The notes beneath the pieces are model-generated. The model saw only the letters and a program-made list of their open reading frames with translations. It had not been told where the DNA came from and ran no database searches. A stretch of 64,000 nt of DNA from Candidatus Methanosuratincola sp. GTDB taxonomy: Archaea; Thermoproteota; Methanomethylicia; Methanomethylicales; Methanomethylicaceae. Location: NCBI GenBank assembly GCA_014361455.1, contig JACIVP010000004.1:20057-84056 (forward strand). The letters run 5' to 3'. This document shows, in pieces, positions 1-7,242 of this stretch. The translations under genes were made by a program, and so were the position numbers. Within the stretch, counting starts at the first letter, position 1; every line of letters begins with the position of its first letter.

Positions 1-378
1 TGCTAGCACAATGCTGTTCTCTGAAAACCGCAGGTACCAGCTTGAATAGCTCTGGGTACTCTCCGGAATTTTTGCGACATACATCATTGTTGGTATAAGC
101 GAGTAATCCGCTACCATCAGCAGGTCTGCAGTGTCGCCAAGCTCAACAACGTGGCGTATCACTTGGATGCTTCCGTGGCCTTCAATTTGGACGTCCACAT
201 CAGGGTACAGTGCTTCAAACCTCCCCTCCGCTATACCAAGCGGATAGAGCAAACTCGTTGCTGAATAGATCTTTAGAACTTTTTTCTCTTGAGCCGGCGC
301 GCTGGGATTTAAAAAAACAAGGGCCGCTGCCACCAATATCGCAGCAATTATGGTGACAGCAACAATTTTCTTCTCCAA
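1..378 (-). CDS. wtpA: Tungstate/molybdate ABC transporter substrate-binding protein (partial)
   Basis: The reading frame starts at a TTG codon at 376-378 and runs off the left window edge, so only the first 126 residues are present. It begins with a lysine pair and a hydrophobic export segment ending in an Ala-Pro-Ala type stretch, followed by a mature N-terminus with KIYSATSLLYPLGIAEGRFE. That is the pattern of extracytoplasmic oxyanion-binding proteins of the WtpA/ModA type (Ser/Thr at the first ligand loop). It begins 7 bp after the stop of the upstream gene, so the two are probably co-transcribed. The role proposed is capture of tungstate or molybdate outside the membrane. ModA and other PBP families are alternatives because the C-terminal half is missing. 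Confidence 0.72.
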   Translation of the reverse strand, partial: MEKKIVAVTIIAAILVAAALVFLNPSAPAQEKKVLKIYSATSLLYPLGIAEGRFEALYPDVDVQIEGHGSIQVIRHVVELGDTADLLMVADYSLIPTMMYVAKIPESTQSYSSWYLRFSENSIVLA

Positions 379-384
379 AGCTGA

Positions 385-1434
385 TCAGCTTCCATTGAAG
401 ATCAATTGAATCTCGGCAACACTGCGTATCATCTGATCCTTTGTCAAGTCTTGGCCGACTAGCCTGAGGGGCCAGTATTTTGTATCCAGTTCAGTGCCGT
501 TCTGCAGGTTTGCAAGAAGGATGTTGTAATTCAGCTTGACAAAGCTGCTGTTCAAGGATATGGCGAAGCCATCCTCTGCTATAATCATTACATTGTATCC
601 CGTGTCAGCCAAAGTCCTATTGAATGCACGATCCTCATGCTTATTGCTGTCATCCACTCTTCCGACAAGGTACCAGAGTGGGATCCCTGTCCAGTTTGTG
701 CCTTTATCATCAACCCAACTTTCGCCATGGCAGTTTACGCCTGATTCAAAGGTTGCTCTGTCCATCAATTCCAAAAGCCCATTAACGCCTGTTCCATTCA
801 AGATTAGGGTATACTCCTCGACCGCCGGGCGTAGCTCGATCTTCACCACATTCTTTATCCAGTTGTGTCCATCAGTAGTCAGCCCCTCTGGTCCGACATA
901 GACGAGCCTTAGTGGCCCATCACTCGATGGTAATGGGGTGGTGCCATTGACGAAGTATGCAAGTATTGGCGTCAACGGCTCGTTGTGCGGCACTTCATCG
1001 CCTGTCACTGGATCGTAGGTTGTTACATTTCCAACCAGCTCTTCATATGAATATGCAAGCGAATACCCATCAGCAGCGGTTACCAAAAGGCTTATGCTTG
1101 AATTAAATCCGCCTAGCATTTCACACAGCGTGCTCAATGGGACCCCTGTGTAGTTGAGAACACGCGAGATACTTCCGGCACTTGTCACAAGTCCTCCTAA
1201 AGACGTGTACTGCGGAAGAGTAGCAATATCTGTGGAAGTCAGTATTTTTTCAGTGCCATTTAGTGCAACAACCGTTAATGTCATATTAGGCAGAGTTGGT
1301 GTTACTGCGGGGGCAGTGCTGGTACTTAGGTACATATATGCGCCGACACCGACAATTGCCACGATCACTATTAAAACTAAAATGATGACTGTGGTCGAAA
1401 CACCTTTTTTTGGATTAATTTTATGGTCCGACAT
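385..1434 (-). CDS. Membrane-anchored protein with duplicated molybdopterin-oxidoreductase-like (sulfite-oxidase fold) domain
   Basis: A 349-residue protein with a short basic N-terminus, one membrane anchor (about residues 13-34) and a long extracytoplasmic part rich in N-x-S/T sites. Two similar halves are visible: each ends in a W-(I/P)-L-R/K type strand such as DGPLRLVYVGPEG and KYWPLRLVGQDLTKDQ, the signature of the sulfite-oxidase-like molybdopterin-binding fold. The canonical catalytic Cys is not obvious; a single Cys sits in GVNCHGESW. It precedes the oxyanion-binding protein by 7 bp. A GAGGT Shine-Dalgarno sequence lies just before the ATG. The role is unknown. A binding protein or accessory factor for Mo/W uptake fits the context better than an enzyme. 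Confidence 0.6.
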   Translation of the reverse strand: MSDHKINPKKGVSTTVIILVLIVIVAIVGVGAYMYLSTSTAPAVTPTLPNMTLTVVALNGTEKILTSTDIATLPQYTSLGGLVTSAGSISRVLNYTGVPLSTLCEMLGGFNSSISLLVTAADGYSLAYSYEELVGNVTTYDPVTGDEVPHNEPLTPILAYFVNGTTPLPSSDGPLRLVYVGPEGLTTDGHNWIKNVVKIELRPAVEEYTLILNGTGVNGLLELMDRATFESGVNCHGESWVDDKGTNWTGIPLWYLVGRVDDSNKHEDRAFNRTLADTGYNVMIIAEDGFAISLNSSFVKLNYNILLANLQNGTELDTKYWPLRLVGQDLTKDQMIRSVAEIQLIFNGS

Positions 1435-1709
1435 AGGTACCTCTAAAGCATTATATAATTATAAATATATCGAAAAAAGTAACATGATGATCTGCCGCTC
1501 TTGAAAATTGTTGTTTATGTCGCTTATTTGCATCCGTTACGTCGGCAAGGCGACCATATAGCTCTGAGATGATGGAGTCATAAAAGTAAGTTGCTTGAGA
1601 CGATAAGACACGACTCCGCTGAGCACTTTGAAAGGCCATGGGGGTACTGGGTTGACAGCCCATAACTTCCCCTACGGACCGAGTCCGATGATGGGGGAGG
1701 GAACCAGCG
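1435..1709. other. Intergenic stretch, no supported gene
   Basis: Upstream of the pterin-fold gene, an AT-rich patch at about 1450-1475 probably holds its leftward promoter. The rest is GC-richer and contains only short frames without recognisable products. The inverted pair GGAGTC/GACTCC at about 1574-1615 could fold, but no RNA family could be assigned. Confidence 0.4.
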
Positions 1710-1820
1710 GTTTCAATCGTGCGGAGTCTCAAATAAGTAAGGGTGTTGGGATATCCCCTAGAAAAATGATGATTATCTGGTTTGTTTCAATCGTGCGGAG
1801 TCTCAAATAAGTAAGGGTGT
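1710..1820 (-). CRISPR. Minimal orphan CRISPR: two 37-nt repeats, one 37-nt spacer
   Basis: Two identical 37-nt repeats occupy 1710-1746 and 1784-1820, separated by a unique 37-nt spacer (1747-1783). Read on the minus strand the repeat ends in GATTGAAAC, the classic 3' end of many archaeal CRISPR repeats, so transcription would run leftwards with the leader on the right side (above 1820). No further repeat copy was found on either side and no cas gene lies in the window. The identity over 37 nt with an equal-length spacer makes a chance repeat unlikely. Confidence 0.8.
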
Positions 1821-2149
1821 CTTGAAGGGAAGGCAGCTCTCCATCCGGTGCCTGGGCGCCAGCCGCCTTATAAGCAGAATGCCATGACATCTCGTCTCTG
1901 GAATTCCAGCCAGTGAAGCCGGAGAGAATTAGGACACAGAAAAGAGAAAAACCAAAGGAAAAGGTTTGGGGATGACACCAATAATGAGATGGCACTGCAG
2001 GCTATGGGTATATTGAACCAGGGAAGCGCAACCCTACGCCTGCCCTATCTACGATGCAAAGAAAGGGATGTTCTGAGTAAGCTTAACTTGGGTTGATCAG
2101 TTTGTGGTTCGAGCGCCTGCAGGGGGTTCCGCTAAAGCCCATTCACCGA
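1821..2149. other. CRISPR-flanking intergenic sequence
   Basis: About 330 bp on the presumed leader side of the mini-array. It holds short frames only. No cas remnant, transposase or RNA could be recognised. It may contain the array's leader and promoter. Confidence 0.3.
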
Positions 2150-2416
2150 TCAGTCCCCTGTACTCGTGTACTCATGGGCATCCGGGTCGACCCTAGCCAT
2201 GCAGAAGAACTCGTGCCCCTTGTGGAGCACTCTCTCCGATGCATGGAAAGTGACCCTGCAGTCCCTGCACCAGCAGAACTCGGTCTCTGTCTTCGCCTCG
2301 AACAATTCACAACCTGACTTATTTTCCGGATGTATCCCTATCTTCCTCTCACATTCGCCTAAATCATCAAAGAAGTAGTCCGGTTTCCACCATCTGCACT
2401 CCTTGCAGCTTCCCAT
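2150..2416 (-). CDS. Small cysteine-rich protein, putative metal-binding
   Basis: An 88-residue protein with eight cysteines in a zinc-ribbon-like spacing: CKEC near the N-terminus, later C-E-R and GCELFE, then CWCRDC and a final FFC. Paired CxxC motifs suggest one or two bound zinc ions, or a redox protein. The overlapping frames on the plus strand have no such organised composition, so this strand is preferred. No family was recognised and no neighbour gives a functional hint. Confidence 0.55.
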   Translation of the reverse strand: MGSCKECRWWKPDYFFDDLGECERKIGIHPENKSGCELFEAKTETEFCWCRDCRVTFHASERVLHKGHEFFCMARVDPDAHEYTSTGD

Positions 2417-2511
2417 AAGATCACATGAATAGATTCTTCCTCCACTGCTTTTAAGATTTCGAGCGCCATCCGTCCAAAGCTGAATGGAAAGCGATTTATC
2501 AACAAAAAGGG

Positions 2512-2808
2512 TTGTTCCTATCAGTGGGTATCTTGAGGGAGACCAAGGAGGGGCTGATCTTGGAGGTTCTGGTCAAACCTAACGCTAGGCGGGACTCGGT
2601 CTCGTTGGAAGGAGACCTAGTTGTTGTGGAGACAAGGGAGAGAGCGGAGCAGGGGAAGGCCAACCTCTCGGTAATAAAGATGCTCTCTAAGGTGCTAGGC
2701 GTGAGCACTTCCTCGGTTGCCATTGTGAGGGGCAGATTCGATCGGAACAAATCCATTCTGATAAGGGGAACCGGAAGAGAAATCGTTGCAAAGATCGAGG
2801 CAAGATAG
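2512..2808 (+). CDS. DUF167 (YggU/UPF0235) family protein
   Basis: A 98-residue protein matching the DUF167/UPF0235 family in length and pattern: LEVLVKPNARRDSV, then ETRERAEQGKANLSVIKML, then SSVAIVRGRFDRNKSILI. The conserved basic/Asn strand followed by the A-x-x-G-KAN helix is diagnostic. The family is widespread in bacteria, archaea and eukaryotes and its biochemical role is not settled. A GTG at 2524 is an alternative start. It is a single-gene unit here. Confidence 0.88.
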   Translation: MFLSVGILRETKEGLILEVLVKPNARRDSVSLEGDLVVVETRERAEQGKANLSVIKMLSKVLGVSTSSVAIVRGRFDRNKSILIRGTGREIVAKIEAR

Positions 2809-2857
2809 AAAAATCAAGATGGTCAAATAGAATAGAAATTATGAATTTATGATCAGT

Positions 2858-3078
2858 ATGGGTTTGGCAAAGTACGTCATTAGACGGCTTTTGCACATGA
2901 TACCACTTATATTCTCGGAATATCCGTAGTTGTCTTCTTTGTCATGTATGCCGCTGGTGACCCAATGCAGATAGCTATGATGGGAAATCCGAGCCTAACA
3001 GAGGCTCCGGCAGTTCCTAATGGAATACTGCTGCGGGCTGAACGATCCCATACCCATGCAATATATACGCTGACTTGA
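2858..3078 (+). pseudogene. Remnant of a DppB/OppB-type peptide ABC permease (N-terminus, frameshifted)
   Basis: From an ATG at 2858 the frame reads MGLAKYVIRRLLHMIPLIF and then stops. One frame over it continues with LGISVVVFFVMYAAGDPMQ and NPSLTE to a stop at 3078. Joined, the two pieces reproduce the typical N-terminus of DppB-family permeases: a basic start, RRLL-xx-IP, the first membrane helix, then the GDP motif. Only about 65 of some 310 residues survive. One frameshift plus a large 3' deletion makes this a decayed gene. Confidence 0.68.
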
Positions 3079-3391
3079 CCACTTTCTCCTCCTTCTCCTT
3101 TGCTTTTTCATCCTTCCTCAGCCTGAGGCATGAAAAAGCTTGCTGTATGTTACGCTCGATGTGAAGCCCAGATAGCCGCCAAAAATCAGATCAGGAGGAG
3201 CCCGCTGAAAAGTAGCGTCACAAGTACAAATGTGTTCAGCGGATTCCAACCCAGTAAATATCCCGTTACGGAAATCACGAGATTTGATATTCGGGATTAT
3301 GAAGTCTGCGATCATGACCAGCACGTTTTAAACCTTCAGGAGAGACTATATACCCTTGCTTCTAAATCCTTTTTCGTGCTCAGTGATCTCA
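3079..3391. other. Intergenic stretch with possible membrane-gene debris
   Basis: No intact gene is supported. On the minus strand one frame carries a hydrophobic run (WNPLNTFVLVTLLFSGLLLI) before a stop. This could be another membrane-protein remnant, but no family can be named. The promoter of the downstream gene is probably near 3345-3360. Confidence 0.3.
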
Positions 3392-4312
3392 ATGTCCAAA
3401 GCGAAATCCAGAAAAAAGAAGAAGAACCAGTCCTCGAACAAGGCAAAGATTATAGGCATCCTGATAATCGCGGCATTGATAGTTTCCACTGTTGGCATGT
3501 TTCTCACCGGCGGCGGTGGACTGAAGACGATGCCATTGCCGTCGGCCCAAAACTTCGTGGCGCATGCTTGGATGTCGTATGTTCCTGATGATGTTTACCA
3601 TTTTAAGTACTGGAACATGACAAAACTCTCCGCATTTCCGGACCTCTTTCTTTCTGACGCCGTGCTTTCAATCCCTGATCCTGAGATAACGGTCGAGGTC
3701 TCAGAGCTAACCTTCGTGATCGATATAACCGACGATCCGAACAATGTCTTCTTCGCCTCAATTCTGGGTGTGGAGGAGCCTGTCAGGGATCGGGTATCCG
3801 AGGCCTTGCAGGGGAGCAACATTACGCCGTCCTCCTACTCGTACGGGGTCCCGATCTACGAGATCCCGCCGAGCAACGGATCGACCGCCTCCCATGCGTG
3901 GCTGTGCATCCACAACTGCTCTCTGCTCTACGGCGAGGGTGAGATGACTGCATACGGCGCTTTGGTGGAGTGGATCATCGGGTCTGACCAGTATCTCTTT
4001 GATGACGATTCTTGCAAGATCGGTTACCTTTTGGCCACGGGTGGTGCGGAGAGCTTCGCAGTATCCTATTACAAGGTCGAGGACAACCAGTTCAACATCT
4101 CCTGGATCATGAGCGCGGCGGTTGGCACAACTTCGATCGCGAAGCGCGACGTATTCTCTTTCCCTTCTAGTGAGCTTGCCCATTCCCAGTACTCCTCCGT
4201 GGTCGAAAATCTCATAGGCAGTCAGCCAAAAGTCTACTTGTCCGGGCCTTACATTATCTCTGAAGAGGCATACCCACTCTCGGATATACGTCTCGCGCTG
4301 ATGAGCCTCTGA
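3392..4312 (+). CDS. Membrane-anchored extracytoplasmic protein of unknown function
   Basis: A 306-residue protein from the ATG at 3392. That start is chosen because it is followed by a strongly basic cytoplasmic tail (SKAKSRKKKK) and a single membrane helix (about residues 20-40). The long remaining part has several N-x-S/T sites and isolated cysteines (CIHNC, SCKIG), consistent with an outer-face domain. No enzyme motif or family was recognised. An upstream in-frame TTG at 3356 would add 12 residues. Confidence 0.68.
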   Translation: MSKAKSRKKKKNQSSNKAKIIGILIIAALIVSTVGMFLTGGGGLKTMPLPSAQNFVAHAWMSYVPDDVYHFKYWNMTKLSAFPDLFLSDAVLSIPDPEITVEVSELTFVIDITDDPNNVFFASILGVEEPVRDRVSEALQGSNITPSSYSYGVPIYEIPPSNGSTASHAWLCIHNCSLLYGEGEMTAYGALVEWIIGSDQYLFDDDSCKIGYLLATGGAESFAVSYYKVEDNQFNISWIMSAAVGTTSIAKRDVFSFPSSELAHSQYSSVVENLIGSQPKVYLSGPYIISEEAYPLSDIRLALMSL

Positions 4313-4385
4313 TCCCCATTTTTGCTTTTTCCTTTGCCATCGCAGAAAAAAGGATATATGCTGATAGTGGCCCTTTGTAACTCTG

Positions 4386-4787
4386 GTGTTTCCATTGCGA
4401 CAGATGCCCCGCCTCGTCCTCCTAATGATGGTGTTGCAGGCGTTGCTCGTTGCGGTTGACCTGATATTGCCGTTCTTTTCCCCGTTCTTCGCGCAGTTTG
4501 GGACATTCGACTTCTTTGCGGCATACATGTTCGCCGTCCTAGACTTAATCCTTATATTCGGTTTTAGATCCGGGGCCAAGTGGATCTGGATCTTTGGGCT
4601 GCTCTACAGCGGACTGAATGTAGTGTCGTATGTATACATGTACCTCGAAAATCCAGTCCTCCTGTACATCATCCCGCTCTTCCTGAGGGTGGTGGTGATG
4701 TTCTGCCTGAGGAGCAGGGGAGTGCGCGAGTACTTCGATCTCATTGGCGGTGCCGGTAAGAAACCCAAGAAGCCGCTCAAGAGATGA
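4386..4787 (+). CDS. Small polytopic membrane protein, unknown
   Basis: A 133-residue protein with about four predicted membrane helices and a positively charged cytoplasmic C-terminus (GGAGKKPKKPLKR). Starts at GTG 4386 or ATG 4404 are possible, and no strong Shine-Dalgarno sequence decides between them. Its 3' end overlaps the convergent gene on the minus strand by 11 bp. No function can be assigned. Confidence 0.6.
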   Translation: MFPLRQMPRLVLLMMVLQALLVAVDLILPFFSPFFAQFGTFDFFAAYMFAVLDLILIFGFRSGAKWIWIFGLLYSGLNVVSYVYMYLENPVLLYIIPLFLRVVVMFCLRSRGVREYFDLIGGAGKKPKKPLKR

Positions 4788-5460
4788 GCGGTATTATCTC
4801 GGTTTTTATGTAGGAAACGAACTCCGCAGGCTCGACCTCGCTGAACGCGGTCACGACACCGTTCCTCGTCACTCCCACCACTATCCCGTACTTCCTGGAC
4901 TTGAATACCATGTACCAGATCCCCCCTCTCGACGAGTAGTCGGAGTAGAGAATGGTGTTTGCGAGCCCTGACCCATATAAGGAAAGCTTCTCGACGTTCG
5001 GGATGTTTACCCCATCAAAGAATATGACCTTGGTGTCCTCCGGGTTCTGCTCATGGAACTTCTTCAGGATCTCCGGCTGAATCCTGCTCTCCACTATGCC
5101 GCCCACAGAGATGAACAGTATCTTGCTGAGGAGGTTCGCGATATTGTTGGCTGCTCTCTTCTTCTCCAGCACGATGAGGAAGATCCTGTTCCCGTCGCTG
5201 TAAAAGGTGAAGGGGGACTCGGCAGTCTTTGTCACCACCTTCTCCCCGTCGCGGTGATGAACAGTGAAGGCATAGTCCTGTGAAAGTATCCCCTCTAGCG
5301 AGTCTTGGGTCATGACCAGCCTCGTTATCTCGGTGATGAGCGGGATCTTTTCTGCGCCATATTCGAACTCATCTTCCGTCCTGTAGCCCTTCAGCTTCCC
5401 AGAGATTGTCTGGATGTCGGTCTCTTCCTTAACAATGAATACTTTCCCTGCCAAGACCAT
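4777..5460 (-). CDS. Conserved-looking protein of unknown function downstream of topoisomerase IB
   Basis: A soluble 227-residue protein. Its ATG lies 10 bp after the stop of the topoisomerase IB gene, with a GGTAGTG ribosome-binding site, so the two form an operon. It shows mixed alpha/beta composition, no cysteines and no recognisable catalytic motif. The tight coupling suggests a role in topoisomerase function or regulation, but this rests on position only. Confidence 0.65.
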   Translation of the reverse strand: MVLAGKVFIVKEETDIQTISGKLKGYRTEDEFEYGAEKIPLITEITRLVMTQDSLEGILSQDYAFTVHHRDGEKVVTKTAESPFTFYSDGNRIFLIVLEKKRAANNIANLLSKILFISVGGIVESRIQPEILKKFHEQNPEDTKVIFFDGVNIPNVEKLSLYGSGLANTILYSDYSSRGGIWYMVFKSRKYGIVVGVTRNGVVTAFSEVEPAEFVSYIKTEIIPLIS

Positions 5461-5470
5461 AATCCAATCA

Positions 5471-7012
5471 CTACCCAGATATCTCCGAGGTGTTAATTTC
5501 TTTTTCTACCCAGGCGAACCTCCTCTGCAGCGACTTGGAGTAGTAGAGCTTCCAGTCGAAGTCTATCCTCCTTCCCCAGTCGGTATAGACCCTCGGGTCG
5601 ATGTAGTTCTTGAGTGAAGTGTTGAGGTTATAGTCCCTGGTCGCCTTCATCGCCTTCACCCTAAGCTGGAGCTCCTTTATCCTATCCGGCTTGGCATTCT
5701 TCTCCTTGAGCGCCCTGAGCCGCTCCTCCTTTTTACCAAGCGACTCCTCCCATGTCTTGGGCAGCTTCCTCTTGTGGTTGCAGACCTTGGCAGCCTCAAG
5801 GTTCGCCATCGTCGCGTGGTACTTCTTGACAAAAACGGGTTCGTCTCTCCCGATCTTGGTCCTCTCGAGGTAGTCCTTGGTGGTTGTAGATGCGTGGTAG
5901 GTCCTGAAGACCTTCGCTGTGAGCCCTGGCATGATCTCGGCCAGATACGCGTTCACCTTCTGCGACCTCACGCCATTGAAGACCGTCTCCTTCCCTTCTT
6001 GAATGAATTCCTTTAGGTTTTCGATGACGACCCGCGGAGGCTTGATCCCAGCTATCCACCGCACCGAGTCTTTGCCCAAGAAGTCAAATGTCACATCTCC
6101 CTTCTCCTCGTCTATCCTGATGTGCTCTGGTCTTAGGGTCGTGGCCCCGACCGTGTCCGCCTCGTCCTCGTCCTTCTCGTCACCCACTCTCATCTTGAGT
6201 GCATCTATCAGGAAACAGACCGTCGCAACCTTCCTCTGCAGGGGGTCTTGGGACTCCATGCCTGCCAATATGTGATCCCTGACCTCCTTTATCACCTTCT
6301 CAAGCTCCCACGCTTGGTTGAACTTCTCGATGTCCCTGACCTGCTTTATGTATGCAGTGTCGGAGAGCCAGACATACTTCATCTTCTCCCTCAGCCTATC
6401 CCTCCACCGGGCCACCCAGAGTGAACTTGGGTCAAAGGTCACGCCACCCCACGTCCCGCCATCTGGGGGCTCTGGAACCGGGGAGTCCGGAGAAAGATTC
6501 AGGGTGATGTCCTCGGACCTGACCCCTGGCTTCCACCTCCCGCGCATTGGGTGATCCCCCCTGCCCATGAAGATCGAAGCAGGCTCGACCATGTAATTGC
6601 TTATCTCCACCGGCATACCATTGACGTATGCGTAGCCATACCTCTGCCTGTTCTCTTCCCTAATCCTCTTCCGCTCGGCAGCCTGCGCCTTTTTCTCCTC
6701 CTTGGTCATCGCATCCTTCTTCGATTTCTCCTCAGCGATCCGCCTGATTATCTCGGAAAAGTCAAAATCCTCCGGTGCGACCTTCCCCTTAATTCCGAGG
6801 GCCTCACCAAAGTCGTGGAAGAAGTTCCTGATGAATACCTTGTCCTTTGCGTACTCGGTCCCGAGCTTCCTGACCCAGGCGACGGCCATCTCTTCCTGCT
6901 CCCTGTTGAGTCTGATCTCCTTACCTCTGAACAGGATCTTGAATCCTACGGGCCTGTACGCCGGGATGAGGACCCCGTTGTGGGCGAGCGTCTTAATCTC
7001 GATCTTTTCCAA
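5471..7012 (-). CDS. DNA topoisomerase IB (eukaryote-type)
   Basis: A 513-residue type IB topoisomerase, which relaxes supercoils through a transient 3'-phosphotyrosine. The N-terminal eukaryotic-type DNA-binding domain is visible (EPASIFMGRGDHPMRGRWK). The core contains KMRVGDEKDEDEADTVGATT with the first active-site Arg region, then RTYHAST. The C-terminal LNTSLKNYIDPRV holds the catalytic Tyr in the same context as the human (TSKINYLDPR) motif. A charged coiled linker lies between core and tyrosine domain. The start is a TTG at 7012. Such enzymes occur in Thaumarchaeota and relatives and are unusual among methanogens. It is divergent from the SMC operon. Confidence 0.92.
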   Translation of the reverse strand: MEKIEIKTLAHNGVLIPAYRPVGFKILFRGKEIRLNREQEEMAVAWVRKLGTEYAKDKVFIRNFFHDFGEALGIKGKVAPEDFDFSEIIRRIAEEKSKKDAMTKEEKKAQAAERKRIREENRQRYGYAYVNGMPVEISNYMVEPASIFMGRGDHPMRGRWKPGVRSEDITLNLSPDSPVPEPPDGGTWGGVTFDPSSLWVARWRDRLREKMKYVWLSDTAYIKQVRDIEKFNQAWELEKVIKEVRDHILAGMESQDPLQRKVATVCFLIDALKMRVGDEKDEDEADTVGATTLRPEHIRIDEEKGDVTFDFLGKDSVRWIAGIKPPRVVIENLKEFIQEGKETVFNGVRSQKVNAYLAEIMPGLTAKVFRTYHASTTTKDYLERTKIGRDEPVFVKKYHATMANLEAAKVCNHKRKLPKTWEESLGKKEERLRALKEKNAKPDRIKELQLRVKAMKATRDYNLNTSLKNYIDPRVYTDWGRRIDFDWKLYYSKSLQRRFAWVEKEINTSEISG

Positions 7013-7242
7013 TGGTCATCGCCTGTATCTTTGTAATCATCTGAAATATTGATAAGCTTTTTCTGAAGGCTAAGCCATCTTTGAAAATAACAAAAAGAAT
7101 GCTTCTTGTGGTAAAGGCTTGCCAATGTGAGTGCAACCAAGTAAGTCAATATATATAAATGTCCGTCTTTCTTTTATCGACTCTTGCAGGAATCGGGCAA
7201 TTATCAGACAAAAAAGAATGGGAAACCATTCTGGTGGACGCG

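Noticed and set aside
1555..1625. Possible box C/D sRNA (ATGATGG, later CTGA, with GCTC/GAGC ends)
   Set aside because: The C box deviates, no internal D'/C' pair fits well, and the terminal stem would overlap the D box.
3118..3324. 68-codon minus-strand frame and a hydrophobic run in a neighbouring frame
   Set aside because: Interrupted by stops and without a nameable family; cannot be told from chance.
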